64,000 nt of DNA from the NCBI GenBank assembly GCA_035494735.1, contig DATJGS010000037.1, forward strand, positions 248,001 through 312,000, read 5' to 3'. This document shows, one piece after another, positions 50,542-58,499 of the stretch. This DNA comes from DATJGS01 sp035494735. Its GTDB lineage: Bacteria; Eisenbacteria; RBG-16-71-46. The position numbers were made by a program, and so were the translations under genes. How positions within the stretch are numbered: position 1 is the first letter of the stretch; every line of letters begins with the position of its first letter. Under the pieces are notes generated by a model. The model worked only from the letters and a program-made list of their open reading frames with translations. It had not been told where the DNA came from and did no database searches.

Positions 50542-51125
50542 CGCGTGTCTCCCTCGGCCTTCATCCAGCCTTCGCGCAGCGCGGCGCGCGCGCGCGACAA
50601 GTGCGTCTTCACGGTGTTCTCGGGCATTCCCAACACGATCGCCACGTCCTCGACCGACCGGTCTTCATAATAGAATAGCGCGATCACGGCGCGCTGCGGC
50701 GCCGACAACCTCTCCATCAACGCTTCCAGCCGGCGCGCCGTCTCGCGTTCCGGCGACTTCACGTCCGGCGCCGCCACGTCGCCCGCCGCGTCCAGCTCGG
50801 CTTCGCGCCCACGCCGGCGCTTCATCTGCGCGAGCCGGTCCAGCGCACGCCGGGCCACGATCGCGTGCAGCCACGTCCCGAAGCCCGCGTCGCCGCGAAA
50901 CGCCGGCAGCGCGTGCCACGCCCGCACGAACGCTTCCTGCGTGACGTCCTCGGCGTCGGCCGTCGAGCGCAGCATGCGCACCGCCAGCCCGTACGCGCGG
51001 TCGCGATATCGGTCCACCAGGATCCGGAACGCCGCCTCGTCGCCGAGACGGGCCCGCGCGACGAGCGCCGACTCGTCCGCCCCGCCGGGGCCGGTCGACT
51101 CGTCGGACCCAGACGGAGCGCGCAT
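50538..51125 (-). CDS. ECF-subfamily RNA polymerase sigma factor
   Basis: 195 residues. Region 2 (about 22-90: FRILVDRYRDRAYGLAVRML, DAEDVTQEAFVRAWHAL) and region 4 (LSAPQRAVIALFYYEDRSVEDVAIVLGMPENTVKTHLSRAR) are typical of sigma-70 family group 4. It directs polymerase to stress promoters and is paired with the anti-sigma gene downstream. Two starts are possible: ATG 51125 (chosen, gives the usual length) and TTG 51164. Inverted copies of GGTTTCAA (51157-51164 and 51195-51202) lie in the upstream region. Confidence 0.9.
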   Translation of the reverse strand: MRAPSGSDESTGPGGADESALVARARLGDEAAFRILVDRYRDRAYGLAVRMLRSTADAEDVTQEAFVRAWHALPAFRGDAGFGTWLHAIVARRALDRLAQMKRRRGREAELDAAGDVAAPDVKSPERETARRLEALMERLSAPQRAVIALFYYEDRSVEDVAIVLGMPENTVKTHLSRARAALREGWMKAEGDTR

Positions 51126-51298
51126 CACCGGGTTGGACCGCGCGGGCGGGTGCTCGGGTTTCAAGGAAATCTCGGGCTCCGAGGACGAGGTTCGTTGAAA
51201 CCGGGCGGGGCTTCACGGCGGTCCAACCCCACGAAAGCGCGGCCCCAGAGGCCGGCTTCTTGGACGCGACACTCTAAGGCCGAAAGGAAACCTCCACC

Positions 51299-51748
51299 AT
51301 GCTCTCGTTCGACGGCGGCGACTTCGTCCCCATCATGATCTTCGCGATTCCCATCGTGGCCATCGCCGGCGGCATGACGGCCGGCATCGTGCGTATTCTC
51401 GGCCAGCAGCGCCTGATGGAGATGGCGCAGCGCGAGCGCATCGCCGCCATCGAGCGTGGAGTGGATCCGAGCAAGCTCCCGCCCATGCCGGTGGCCGTGG
51501 GCGACCGCGACCTGGGGAGCATGTACATGTCGTTCCACGACTACTCGAAGCGCCGCTCGCAGAACCTGCTGATCGGCGGTCTCGTCACGTTCTTCGTCGG
51601 CATCGCGCTCGCGCTGTTCATCAACCAGGCCGAGCACGACAATCACGGCGCGTGGCTCGTCGGCCTCATTCCGGCCGCGGTCGGGCTCGCGCTGCTCATC
51701 GGCTCCGTGGTCGTGCGTCCGAAGGACGACGCGGCGCCGCGCACCTAG
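51299..51748 (+). CDS. DUF6249-like small membrane protein
   Basis: 149 residues. An N-terminal membrane segment (VPIMIFAIPIVAIAGGMTAG), a charged cytoplasmic helix (RLMEMAQRERIAAIERGVDPSKLPPMP) and two C-terminal membrane segments (NLLIGGLVTFFVGIALALFI, GLIPAAVGLALLIGSVVV). The layout and the ERIAAIERG stretch match DUF6249-type proteins, often found next to ECF sigma/anti-sigma genes. It is divergent from the sigma factor here and may report on membrane state. AAAGGA lies about 10 nt before the ATG. Confidence 0.8.
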   Translation: MLSFDGGDFVPIMIFAIPIVAIAGGMTAGIVRILGQQRLMEMAQRERIAAIERGVDPSKLPPMPVAVGDRDLGSMYMSFHDYSKRRSQNLLIGGLVTFFVGIALALFINQAEHDNHGAWLVGLIPAAVGLALLIGSVVVRPKDDAAPRT

Positions 51749-52126
51749 CGGAGCGCCGGGCGGGGCGCGTCGCCCTGCGCGCCTCGTCCGGCCGGACGCA
51801 ACGAATGCCGCGGCCTCCCGCCGCGTGAGGCGATGCAACGGGCCCTGCGTCCTGTCGACGCGGGGCCTGATTCATTCGCCTTGTCCCGCTCGTCGCGTGT
51901 TACCTCGGTCCGTCACCGGTAACACTCTTGGGCGCCGCCGGGAAACACTCTCCGCACCCGGCCCGCGATCGGCCGCGCGCCTCCGTTCGCGTTGCGCCCG
52001 CGAGGCGTCGGGGCACGGCTGATGCACTGCGGTCGGCGCGGCCGCCGAGGCGGAACCCACGCCCTCCCTCCCACCGCCGAGCGCGTCCAGGGATGAAATC
52101 CCTGCGAACGGCGTATGGGAGGCAAT
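51749..52126. other. Gene-free region with palindromes
   Basis: About 380 nt without a supported gene. GTGTTACC (51897-51904) and GGTAACAC (51918-51925) form an 8-bp inverted repeat with a 13-nt loop, and AACACTCT occurs twice nearby (51921, 51944). A perfect 7-bp hairpin CAGGGAT-GAA-ATCCCTG lies at 52088-52104, shortly before the RnfD-like start. No known riboswitch core is recognised. The palindromes could be ends or scars of a mobile repeat. Confidence 0.5.
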
Positions 52127-53032
52127 ATGAATTCCGCAAGGTCGCCGCACCCGACTCGCCTCGACCCCCGCGTCTGGCAGATCGCGACGCTGTCCGGCCT
52201 TCTCGTCTACGGCATGACCGCGCTCGCGTTCGAGATTCGGCTGCCGCAGGCCGCCGTCACACTGGCCAGCGCGCTGCTCATGCAGTGGGCGTGCACACGA
52301 CTGTGGCGGCTGCCGGCCTTCGATCCCAAGAGCGCGCTGATCTCGGGGCTCTCGCTGTGCCTGCTGCTGCGCACGCCGTCGCTCTCGATTGCCGTCGCGG
52401 CCGCCGCGCTCGCCATCGCCAGCAAGTTCGTGCTGCGCTGGCGGGGAAAGCATCTGTTCAATCCCACGAACCTCGCGGTCGTCGCCGGGCTCACCTCGGG
52501 CCGCGCGTGGGTCTCTCCCGGACAATGGGGCAACGTCGCGTTCTTCGGATTTCTCATGGCGTGCTGCGGCGGCATCGTCGTCAACCGCGCGCGGCGCAGC
52601 GACGTCACGTTCGCGTTCCTGGCCGCGTACGCGCTGCTGCTGTTCGCGCGCATGGCGTGGCTCGGCCAGCGCGCCGTGGTGCCGCTGCACCAGATGGAGA
52701 ACGGCGCGTTTCTCCTGTTCGCGTTCTTCATGATCTCGGATCCGCGCACGACGCCGGACTCGCGCCTGGGCCGCGTGCTGTTCGCGTGCCTGGTCGCGCT
52801 CGGCGGCGCGAGCGTCCAGTTCGTCTTGTACCGCACGAACGGGCTGCTGTGGTCGCTCGCCGCCTGCTCTCTGCTGACCCCTTTGATCGATCGGTGGCTG
52901 CCCGGTCCACGCTACCAATGGAGCGCCGCCCGCTCCTCCGACCCGACCGGACGAGGAATGGCACATGGGACACCGATACACGCTGTTGCTGGTCGCCGCG
53001 TCGCTCGCGCTCTCGGCTTCGGCCGCGCATAG
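52127..53032 (+). CDS. RnfD/NqrB-like membrane protein, stand-alone
   Basis: 301 residues with about nine membrane helices. The family signature region HLFNPTNLAVVAGLTSG corresponds to the loop near the FMN-bearing part of RnfD/NqrB, and HQMENGAFLLFAFFMISDPRTTP is also typical. No other Rnf or Nqr genes are near, so it is not part of a full ion-pumping complex here. ATG 52127 follows GGGAGG; the in-frame ATG 52115 precedes it. The last 68 nt overlap the start of the next gene in another frame. Confidence 0.82.
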   Translation: MNSARSPHPTRLDPRVWQIATLSGLLVYGMTALAFEIRLPQAAVTLASALLMQWACTRLWRLPAFDPKSALISGLSLCLLLRTPSLSIAVAAAALAIASKFVLRWRGKHLFNPTNLAVVAGLTSGRAWVSPGQWGNVAFFGFLMACCGGIVVNRARRSDVTFAFLAAYALLLFARMAWLGQRAVVPLHQMENGAFLLFAFFMISDPRTTPDSRLGRVLFACLVALGGASVQFVLYRTNGLLWSLAACSLLTPLIDRWLPGPRYQWSAARSSDPTGRGMAHGTPIHAVAGRRVARALGFGRA

Positions 53033-54320
53033 CTTCTGCGGGTTCTACGTCGCGCGTGGCGACGCCAGGCTGTACAACCACGCGTCGCAGGTCGTGCTCG
53101 CCCGCGACGGCGATCGCACCGTCATGACGATGATGAGCGACTTCTCGGGCGATCCGAAGGAGTTCGCCGTCGTGATCCCGGTGCCCGTCGTCCTCGAGAA
53201 GAGCCAGGTGCACATCGGCGACAGCACGATCGTCGCGCACTTGGACGCGTTCTCGGCCCCGCGTCTCGTGGAGTACTTCGATCCGTCGCCGTGCCGGCAG
53301 CCGGCAGTGACGAAGTCGTTGTCCGAGGTCAGCGTGCGCGCCGGGCGCATGCAGATGGATGGCGTGTCGGTGAACGACCCGCTGTTCGGCGTCCGCATCG
53401 AAGCGCGCTACACCGTCGGCGAGTACGACATCCTGATCCTGTCCGCGAAGGAGAGCGGCGGCCTCGCCCTGTGGCTGACGGCGAACGGCTACCGCATCCC
53501 CGACGCGGCACGTCCCGTACTCGCCGCGTATATCAAACAGGGCATGAAGTTCTTCGTCGCCAAGGTGAACCTGAAGGAACAGCAGAAGCTCGGCTTCCAG
53601 TCGCTGCGCCCGATCGCCGTCGCGTACGAGAGCCCGAAGTTCATGCTGCCGATCCGGCTCGGCATGGCAAACGCAACGGGGCCGCAGGACCTGATCGTGC
53701 TCGCGCTCACGCGCAGCGGGCGCGTCGAGTGCGTGAACTACCGCACGGTCAAGGTCGCGACCGACCAGAACGTGCCCGAGTACGTGAAGGACAAGTTCGA
53801 GCCGTTCTATCGCGCCGCGTTCGATCAGCAGGTGCGGAAGGAAGGCGCCGTCGTGTTCACGGAGTATGCGTGGGACATGGGCTGGTGCGACCCGTGCGCG
53901 TCGCAGCCGCTGAGCATCCAGGAGCAGCGCGAACTCGGCGCGATGTGGGTCGATCCCGCGATGGCCGGAAGCCGGCCCGCGACGTCGTTCGTCACGCGGC
54001 TCCACGTGCGCTACGACCGCGCGGGCTTCCCCGAGGACCTCGTGTTCCAGGAGACCGGCGATCGCACGAACTGGCAGGCGCGTTACGTCATCCACCATCC
54101 GTGGCAGGGCGATCTCGAGTGCGAGGGCGGCGCGGCGTATCGCGCGGAGCTGCGCGAGCGGCGCCAGCACGAGGCCGAGACGCTGGCCTCCCTCACCGGC
54201 TGGAACCTGCACGACATCCGCAGCGCGATGCACGTCGAGGACGACTGGTCGCGCCCCGTCGAGAACATGAAGTGGTACCAGCGCCTGTGGGGCACGAGCG
54301 ACGCAGCGGGCGGCCGCTAG
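52965..54320 (+). CDS. Secreted DUF2330 protein
   Basis: 451 residues with a signal peptide (LLLVAASLALSASAAHS) directly followed by FCGFYVARGDA, the opening of DUF2330. The family pattern continues with VVLARDGDRTVMTMMSDFSGDPKEFAVVIPVP and WCDPC. The function is unknown; members are exported and are often next to RnfD-like membrane proteins in related genomes, as I recall. Conserved Cys residues (Cys25 and those of WCDPC) could bind a cofactor. GAGGAA lies before the ATG, which is inside the end of the RnfD-like gene. Confidence 0.85.
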   Translation: MGHRYTLLLVAASLALSASAAHSFCGFYVARGDARLYNHASQVVLARDGDRTVMTMMSDFSGDPKEFAVVIPVPVVLEKSQVHIGDSTIVAHLDAFSAPRLVEYFDPSPCRQPAVTKSLSEVSVRAGRMQMDGVSVNDPLFGVRIEARYTVGEYDILILSAKESGGLALWLTANGYRIPDAARPVLAAYIKQGMKFFVAKVNLKEQQKLGFQSLRPIAVAYESPKFMLPIRLGMANATGPQDLIVLALTRSGRVECVNYRTVKVATDQNVPEYVKDKFEPFYRAAFDQQVRKEGAVVFTEYAWDMGWCDPCASQPLSIQEQRELGAMWVDPAMAGSRPATSFVTRLHVRYDRAGFPEDLVFQETGDRTNWQARYVIHHPWQGDLECEGGAAYRAELRERRQHEAETLASLTGWNLHDIRSAMHVEDDWSRPVENMKWYQRLWGTSDAAGGR

Positions 54321-54342
54321 AGAAACCGGGAAGCGCAACGGC

Positions 54343-54370
54343 CGGGGCACTTCGCATGGGCGGTGCCCCG
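54343..54370. terminator. Hairpin between convergent genes
   Basis: A perfect 8-bp stem (CGGGGCAC / GTGCCCCG) with a 12-nt loop lies between the DUF2330 gene and the minus-strand GT-C-like gene. There is no T tract on either side. Confidence 0.5.
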
Positions 54371-54432
54371 CGCCGTGAGCGCGCTTCGCTCTTCCATCGT
54401 GGCCCGCGGGCGCGGGCGTCCCGATCGAGCCG

Positions 54433-56214
54433 TCAGCGCCCGGTCTCGAGCATCCGGGGCACGGCGCTCCGCAGCGCCGCCAGCCAGCGCTCCTCCTCTT
54501 CCGCGCTGAGGCGCATCCTCTGCCGCGCCTGCGTGAGCAACGAGTCCGCCCGCGCATCGTCACCTGCGATCTCGGCGCACACGCTCGCGTATCCCGCGGC
54601 CTCCGGGTGTGATTCGAGACGCGCGATGCCGGCGAATGTCGTGTCGGCTTCGGCGAACGCGGCGCCTCCCAGGAACATCATGGCGAGCGCCGTATGTGCG
54701 TCGACCCACGTGGGCCTGGCGATGTCGGCGTCGCTCGTCGGGTCGTCGCGTGTCGTCACTTCGACGAGGCCGGCGCTCGAATCGTAGTAGAAGAACAAGT
54801 CGGCTCCGAGCTGGAGCCCTGTTCGCCGCGGACGGTAACTGGAGAAGAAGCCTCCCCGCAGCGTCGAGTCCGAGTACCACACGCGGACCGCGGGGTTGTC
54901 GCCGCTGATCAGGCCGATGTTGTTGGGCACGTGCCCGAAGAACAGTCGTGAGTGAGCCGGCACGCTCGGGTGCAGGCGGGTCAGCGTGGCGTGAACGTCG
55001 TCGAGCAGGCTCCCCGCGCGACGCTGATACCACTCGTTGCCCCAGTCCCAGGATCGCGTCGCCGCGTCCGCGGACCGCAGCACGGTGAGCGCCGCGATGA
55101 CGACGATCGCAAGCCGCGGCCGCCGCGCGAGCCAGGCGGCGAGAATGAGCCACGCGCCGAGCACGCCGACGCATCCGTAGTACGCATGCCAGCCGATCGA
55201 CGGCAGGACCAGCGGCGCCCAGCCGGCGAGCATCCAGGCCAGCCCGAACGCGACGAGGCGGCGCGGCGACGAGGCGGCGCGGTTCGCGCCGGCTGTTGGG
55301 ACGGTCCCTTGCAGGGCGAGCCACAGCGCACCGCCGAGCAGCGCCGCGGACGCGACCGCGCGCAGGAGATCGCTCGCCGACAAGTCGGAGGGGTTGGGCA
55401 CCAGGCTGAGATTCACGACGGAACCGAGCGTGCGTAGCGACAGCGCAGGCAGCGACGGGCGGTGCAGGGTTTCGGGCGTCACTCCATTCGAAAGGAGCAC
55501 GGTGCGGAGCGTGGGGTGCGCGATCACCCAGACTGCCGTCACGACGAACAGGGATGAGGTCCGTCGCAGCGCACGACCGGGGGATTCCCCGCGCAGCAAC
55601 ACGTGCGCGGCAACGATCACGATCAGGAACGTTGCCGCCGTCTCCTTGCTGAGCAAAGCAAGGGCGAACGGCAGGGTCGCCAGCAGATCGTGTCCTCCCA
55701 GACAGAGCCAGAGGGCGAAGAGCGAGAGGACGAGCATCCAGAGATCCTGGCTGCCGGAGATCCAGAGGAGCGGAGTGCCCCACAGCGCGAGCGACGCGAC
55801 ACCGAACACGGCCGCGAAGGCCACGCGCCGGTCCGCGACGAGACCGACGATCCGCCAATAGAGCCCCAGCGCCGCGATCCACAAAAGCGCCCCGGCCAGG
55901 CGGAACGGGACCGGGTTCGCGCCGAACACCCGCTGCAGTGCCCAGAAGTGAATTTCACGCGACCACGGCCGGTACCAGCGGAAGTCGACGTTCGCGAACG
56001 AAGTCAGGTCCTGGACGCGGGTCCAACGCGTGCGATCGAGGAAGATGTAGTCGTCCGCGATGAACGGCAGATGAAGCGATGGCCCGTACGCGATGGATAC
56101 GAATCCGGCGAGCGTGAGGAGGAGAAAGCCAACGGCGAGCGCCTCGCCGGCGGGTCGCGCGGCGGCGTCACGACCGGGCCTCGATGCCGCTGGTGCCGAT
56201 CTTCCGGAAGCCAT
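54433..56214 (-). CDS. GT-C-like multi-pass membrane glycosyltransferase candidate
   Basis: 593 residues. About ten or eleven membrane helices occupy residues 25-400. The first outer loop has the acidic motif DDY (FIADDYIFLDRTRW), placed as the catalytic Asp loop of GT-C enzymes (PMT/ArnT-like), followed by FRWYRPWSREIHFW. After a non-membrane region, the C-terminus is a short TPR-like helical tail. It probably moves a sugar from a polyprenyl carrier to a protein or lipid at the outer face of the inner membrane. It lies 49 nt downstream of the M28 peptidase gene. Confidence 0.72.
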   Translation of the reverse strand: MASGRSAPAASRPGRDAAARPAGEALAVGFLLLTLAGFVSIAYGPSLHLPFIADDYIFLDRTRWTRVQDLTSFANVDFRWYRPWSREIHFWALQRVFGANPVPFRLAGALLWIAALGLYWRIVGLVADRRVAFAAVFGVASLALWGTPLLWISGSQDLWMLVLSLFALWLCLGGHDLLATLPFALALLSKETAATFLIVIVAAHVLLRGESPGRALRRTSSLFVVTAVWVIAHPTLRTVLLSNGVTPETLHRPSLPALSLRTLGSVVNLSLVPNPSDLSASDLLRAVASAALLGGALWLALQGTVPTAGANRAASSPRRLVAFGLAWMLAGWAPLVLPSIGWHAYYGCVGVLGAWLILAAWLARRPRLAIVVIAALTVLRSADAATRSWDWGNEWYQRRAGSLLDDVHATLTRLHPSVPAHSRLFFGHVPNNIGLISGDNPAVRVWYSDSTLRGGFFSSYRPRRTGLQLGADLFFYYDSSAGLVEVTTRDDPTSDADIARPTWVDAHTALAMMFLGGAAFAEADTTFAGIARLESHPEAAGYASVCAEIAGDDARADSLLTQARQRMRLSAEEEERWLAALRSAVPRMLETGR

Positions 56215-56263
56215 CTCGATGGCCGTCGCGTTCCCGGCGACGAGGACCGGCGCGCCCCCCTCG

Positions 56264-58450
56264 CTACTTCCCGGCCTTCTCCACGGCGGTCGTCGCGCGC
56301 TCGAGCGCGCTCTGGATCGGCGCGACGCCGGCGGCGTAGGCGTTGCGGTCCTTGTCGAGCAGCGCCTGGCCGAGGCGCGGCAGCGAAACGGGCGCGTAGC
56401 CGGTGTTGAGCCCGGGCGCGTACAGTTCGTGACGGAACCACGGCCGCGTCGGCAGCCCGTCGCCGAGCAGGCCGCGCTCGACCGTGAGCAACGCCGCGTT
56501 CGCGCGCGCGGCGCGCGCCGCGTCCAGCGTGCCGGCGGCTTGCGCCTCGGCCAGTGACTTCTCGACCGCCTGCGCGCGATCGCGCAACGCGGCCGCCGCG
56601 GCCTTCACCGGAGCGAGATCGGCCTTGAGCGCCACGCTGTCGGCGGCGCCGGCGTTCGCGTCGTCGGCGCGCTCGGAGATCCCCTGCAGCTCGTCGACCG
56701 CGAACGTGCCGGTCGCGCTGTAGTGGAGCGGCAGGAGTTCGGCCTCGGCGAGCCGCAGCGTGACGCGCGTCCACAGGTCCGTCATCGCCAGGTGCGTGGG
56801 ATAGCCGGGATCGACGACGCGGTCGAGATATTCGAAGTCGTCGTACATCGAGTGATACGTGCCCTGCAGTCCCTCGAAGCGCAGATCCGCCGACGCGATG
56901 CCGAGGTGATCGAGGAACGCGGTGTAGTCGGAACCGCTGCCGAGCGCCGGAAGCGACAGCTCGAACGGCCGCTCGGGCTCGCCGCGCCAACGCCGTTCGC
57001 GATTGCGCTGCGCCCAGCCGACCTTGCCTTCGCTCCACGCTTTCGTGCGCGCCACGTCGTAGACGCTGCCCGCGCGCCCCGGATCCTGCACGTCGCGCAT
57101 GGCCTCGACGATGACGTCGGCGAGAGCCTGCGAGCCGTTCACGCGGAAGTCGCGGCCGCCGACCGCGACGTCGACGTTCAGATAGGCGACGGCCTTCGCG
57201 CTCAGTTCTTGGGCGTGCTGCTCGCAGAACTCGGTGGAGCCGAGCAGTCCGTACTCTTCGCCGTCCCACGAGCACAGCACGATCGAGCGCCGCGGGCGCC
57301 AGCCGGTCTTCGCCAGCTCGCCGATGGCGCGCGCCATCTCCAGCATGCAGATCGTGCCGCTGTTGGGATCGACCGCGCCGAACGTCCACGCGTCGCGGTG
57401 ATTCCCGCACACGACCCACTGGTCGGGCGCCTCGCGGCCCTTGAGCGTCGCGATCACGTTCCAGATGGGGCGCACCGCGTAGTCCTGGCCGGTCTTCAGG
57501 TGCAGCTTCGCCGGGCCCGGGCCGACGTGGTACGTGAGCGGCAGCCCGCCCTGCCACGCGCTCGGCGACTGCGGGCCCTCGAGCGCCTCGAGGATCTTCT
57601 GCGCCTCGGCGAACGCGATCGGCAGCGAGGGTATGCGCGGAATGCCGCGCGCCTCGGACGGCTTCAGGCGCTTGCCGCCCTCGGTCGACGCCCAGCCCGG
57701 CGTCGTCGGATCGCCGGGGCTCTCCGACAGGAACTGCACGCTGCCGCGCTGGATCGCGTCGTCGGGCCGGCCGGGGCCACGCGGATACGCGTCGGCTTTC
57801 GCGAAGCCGTCGTCCAGCGGGTCGCTGTAGATGACGACCGCCGCCGCGCCCGCGCGCTCGGCGTTTCGCACCTTGAGACCGCGGAAGATCTTCCCGTAGC
57901 GCACGAGCACGATCTTGCCGCGCACGTCGATGCCCAACTCGCCGAGCTTCTTCAGATCGTCGACGTCCCCGTAGTTCGCGTACACGACGGGCGCCGTGAC
58001 TTCGCCCGCCGCGCCGTAGCCGTGGAAGCCGTCGAACGCGCGGCCGTCGTACGCGTCCTTGTCCCACGCCGCGCCCTTCTCGCGCGTCGCCAGCGGCGTG
58101 CGCGCCGGCTCGACCAGCTCGAGCCGCGACTCCGTCGGGTAGTTGAGGTACACGGGCACCGTCTCGATGCGCGCGTCCCAGCCGTAGGCCGCGAGGCGCT
58201 GGCGCACGTACTCCGCGGTCGCGCGGTCGGCGGCGGTGCCGGCGACGTGCGGCTCGGCGGTCAGGATGCGCAGATGCCGGCGCAGCGAATCGGCGCGCGG
58301 CACGTTCGCGGCGATCGTCTCGCGGGCGCGCTCGGCATCGGCGTCCGCGGCACGGAATCCCGAGATCGCTTGCGGGGCGGGCGAGGCGCCGGCGCCGACC
58401 ACGGCGACGAGCGCGAGGACGAACAGCGACCAGCGGGCGGGGGCGGTCAT
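56264..58450 (-). CDS. Secreted M28 zinc peptidase (glutamate carboxypeptidase II-like)
   Basis: 728 residues. Signal peptide, protease-associated (PA) domain (about 110-300; GVPVYLNYP-like start, YANYGDVDDLKKLG), the M28 catalytic domain with its two-zinc site (GNHRDAWTFGAVDPNSGT, DGEEYGLLGS, and the later GSDYTAFLDHLGI with its His), and a C-terminal TFR-dimerisation-like helical domain. This four-part layout is that of NAALADase/glutamate carboxypeptidase II. It removes acidic or neutral residues from peptides in the periplasm. GGAGATCCGC precedes the ATG. Confidence 0.93.
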   Translation of the reverse strand: MTAPARWSLFVLALVAVVGAGASPAPQAISGFRAADADAERARETIAANVPRADSLRRHLRILTAEPHVAGTAADRATAEYVRQRLAAYGWDARIETVPVYLNYPTESRLELVEPARTPLATREKGAAWDKDAYDGRAFDGFHGYGAAGEVTAPVVYANYGDVDDLKKLGELGIDVRGKIVLVRYGKIFRGLKVRNAERAGAAAVVIYSDPLDDGFAKADAYPRGPGRPDDAIQRGSVQFLSESPGDPTTPGWASTEGGKRLKPSEARGIPRIPSLPIAFAEAQKILEALEGPQSPSAWQGGLPLTYHVGPGPAKLHLKTGQDYAVRPIWNVIATLKGREAPDQWVVCGNHRDAWTFGAVDPNSGTICMLEMARAIGELAKTGWRPRRSIVLCSWDGEEYGLLGSTEFCEQHAQELSAKAVAYLNVDVAVGGRDFRVNGSQALADVIVEAMRDVQDPGRAGSVYDVARTKAWSEGKVGWAQRNRERRWRGEPERPFELSLPALGSGSDYTAFLDHLGIASADLRFEGLQGTYHSMYDDFEYLDRVVDPGYPTHLAMTDLWTRVTLRLAEAELLPLHYSATGTFAVDELQGISERADDANAGAADSVALKADLAPVKAAAAALRDRAQAVEKSLAEAQAAGTLDAARAARANAALLTVERGLLGDGLPTRPWFRHELYAPGLNTGYAPVSLPRLGQALLDKDRNAYAAGVAPIQSALERATTAVEKAGK

Positions 58451-58499
58451 GCGGATCTCCGACGGCAGAGCGGTGAAGGCGACGCGGGAACGCGCGACG

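Noticed and set aside
51897..51951. End of an IS481-type insertion sequence
   Set aside because: Repeated GTGTTACC-like units are suggestive, but there is no transposase gene, no second end and no target duplication; kept only as a speculative finding.
51749..52126. Possible flavin or cobalamin riboswitch before the RnfD-like gene
   Set aside because: None of the conserved core sequences of the known classes could be found; only generic hairpins are present.
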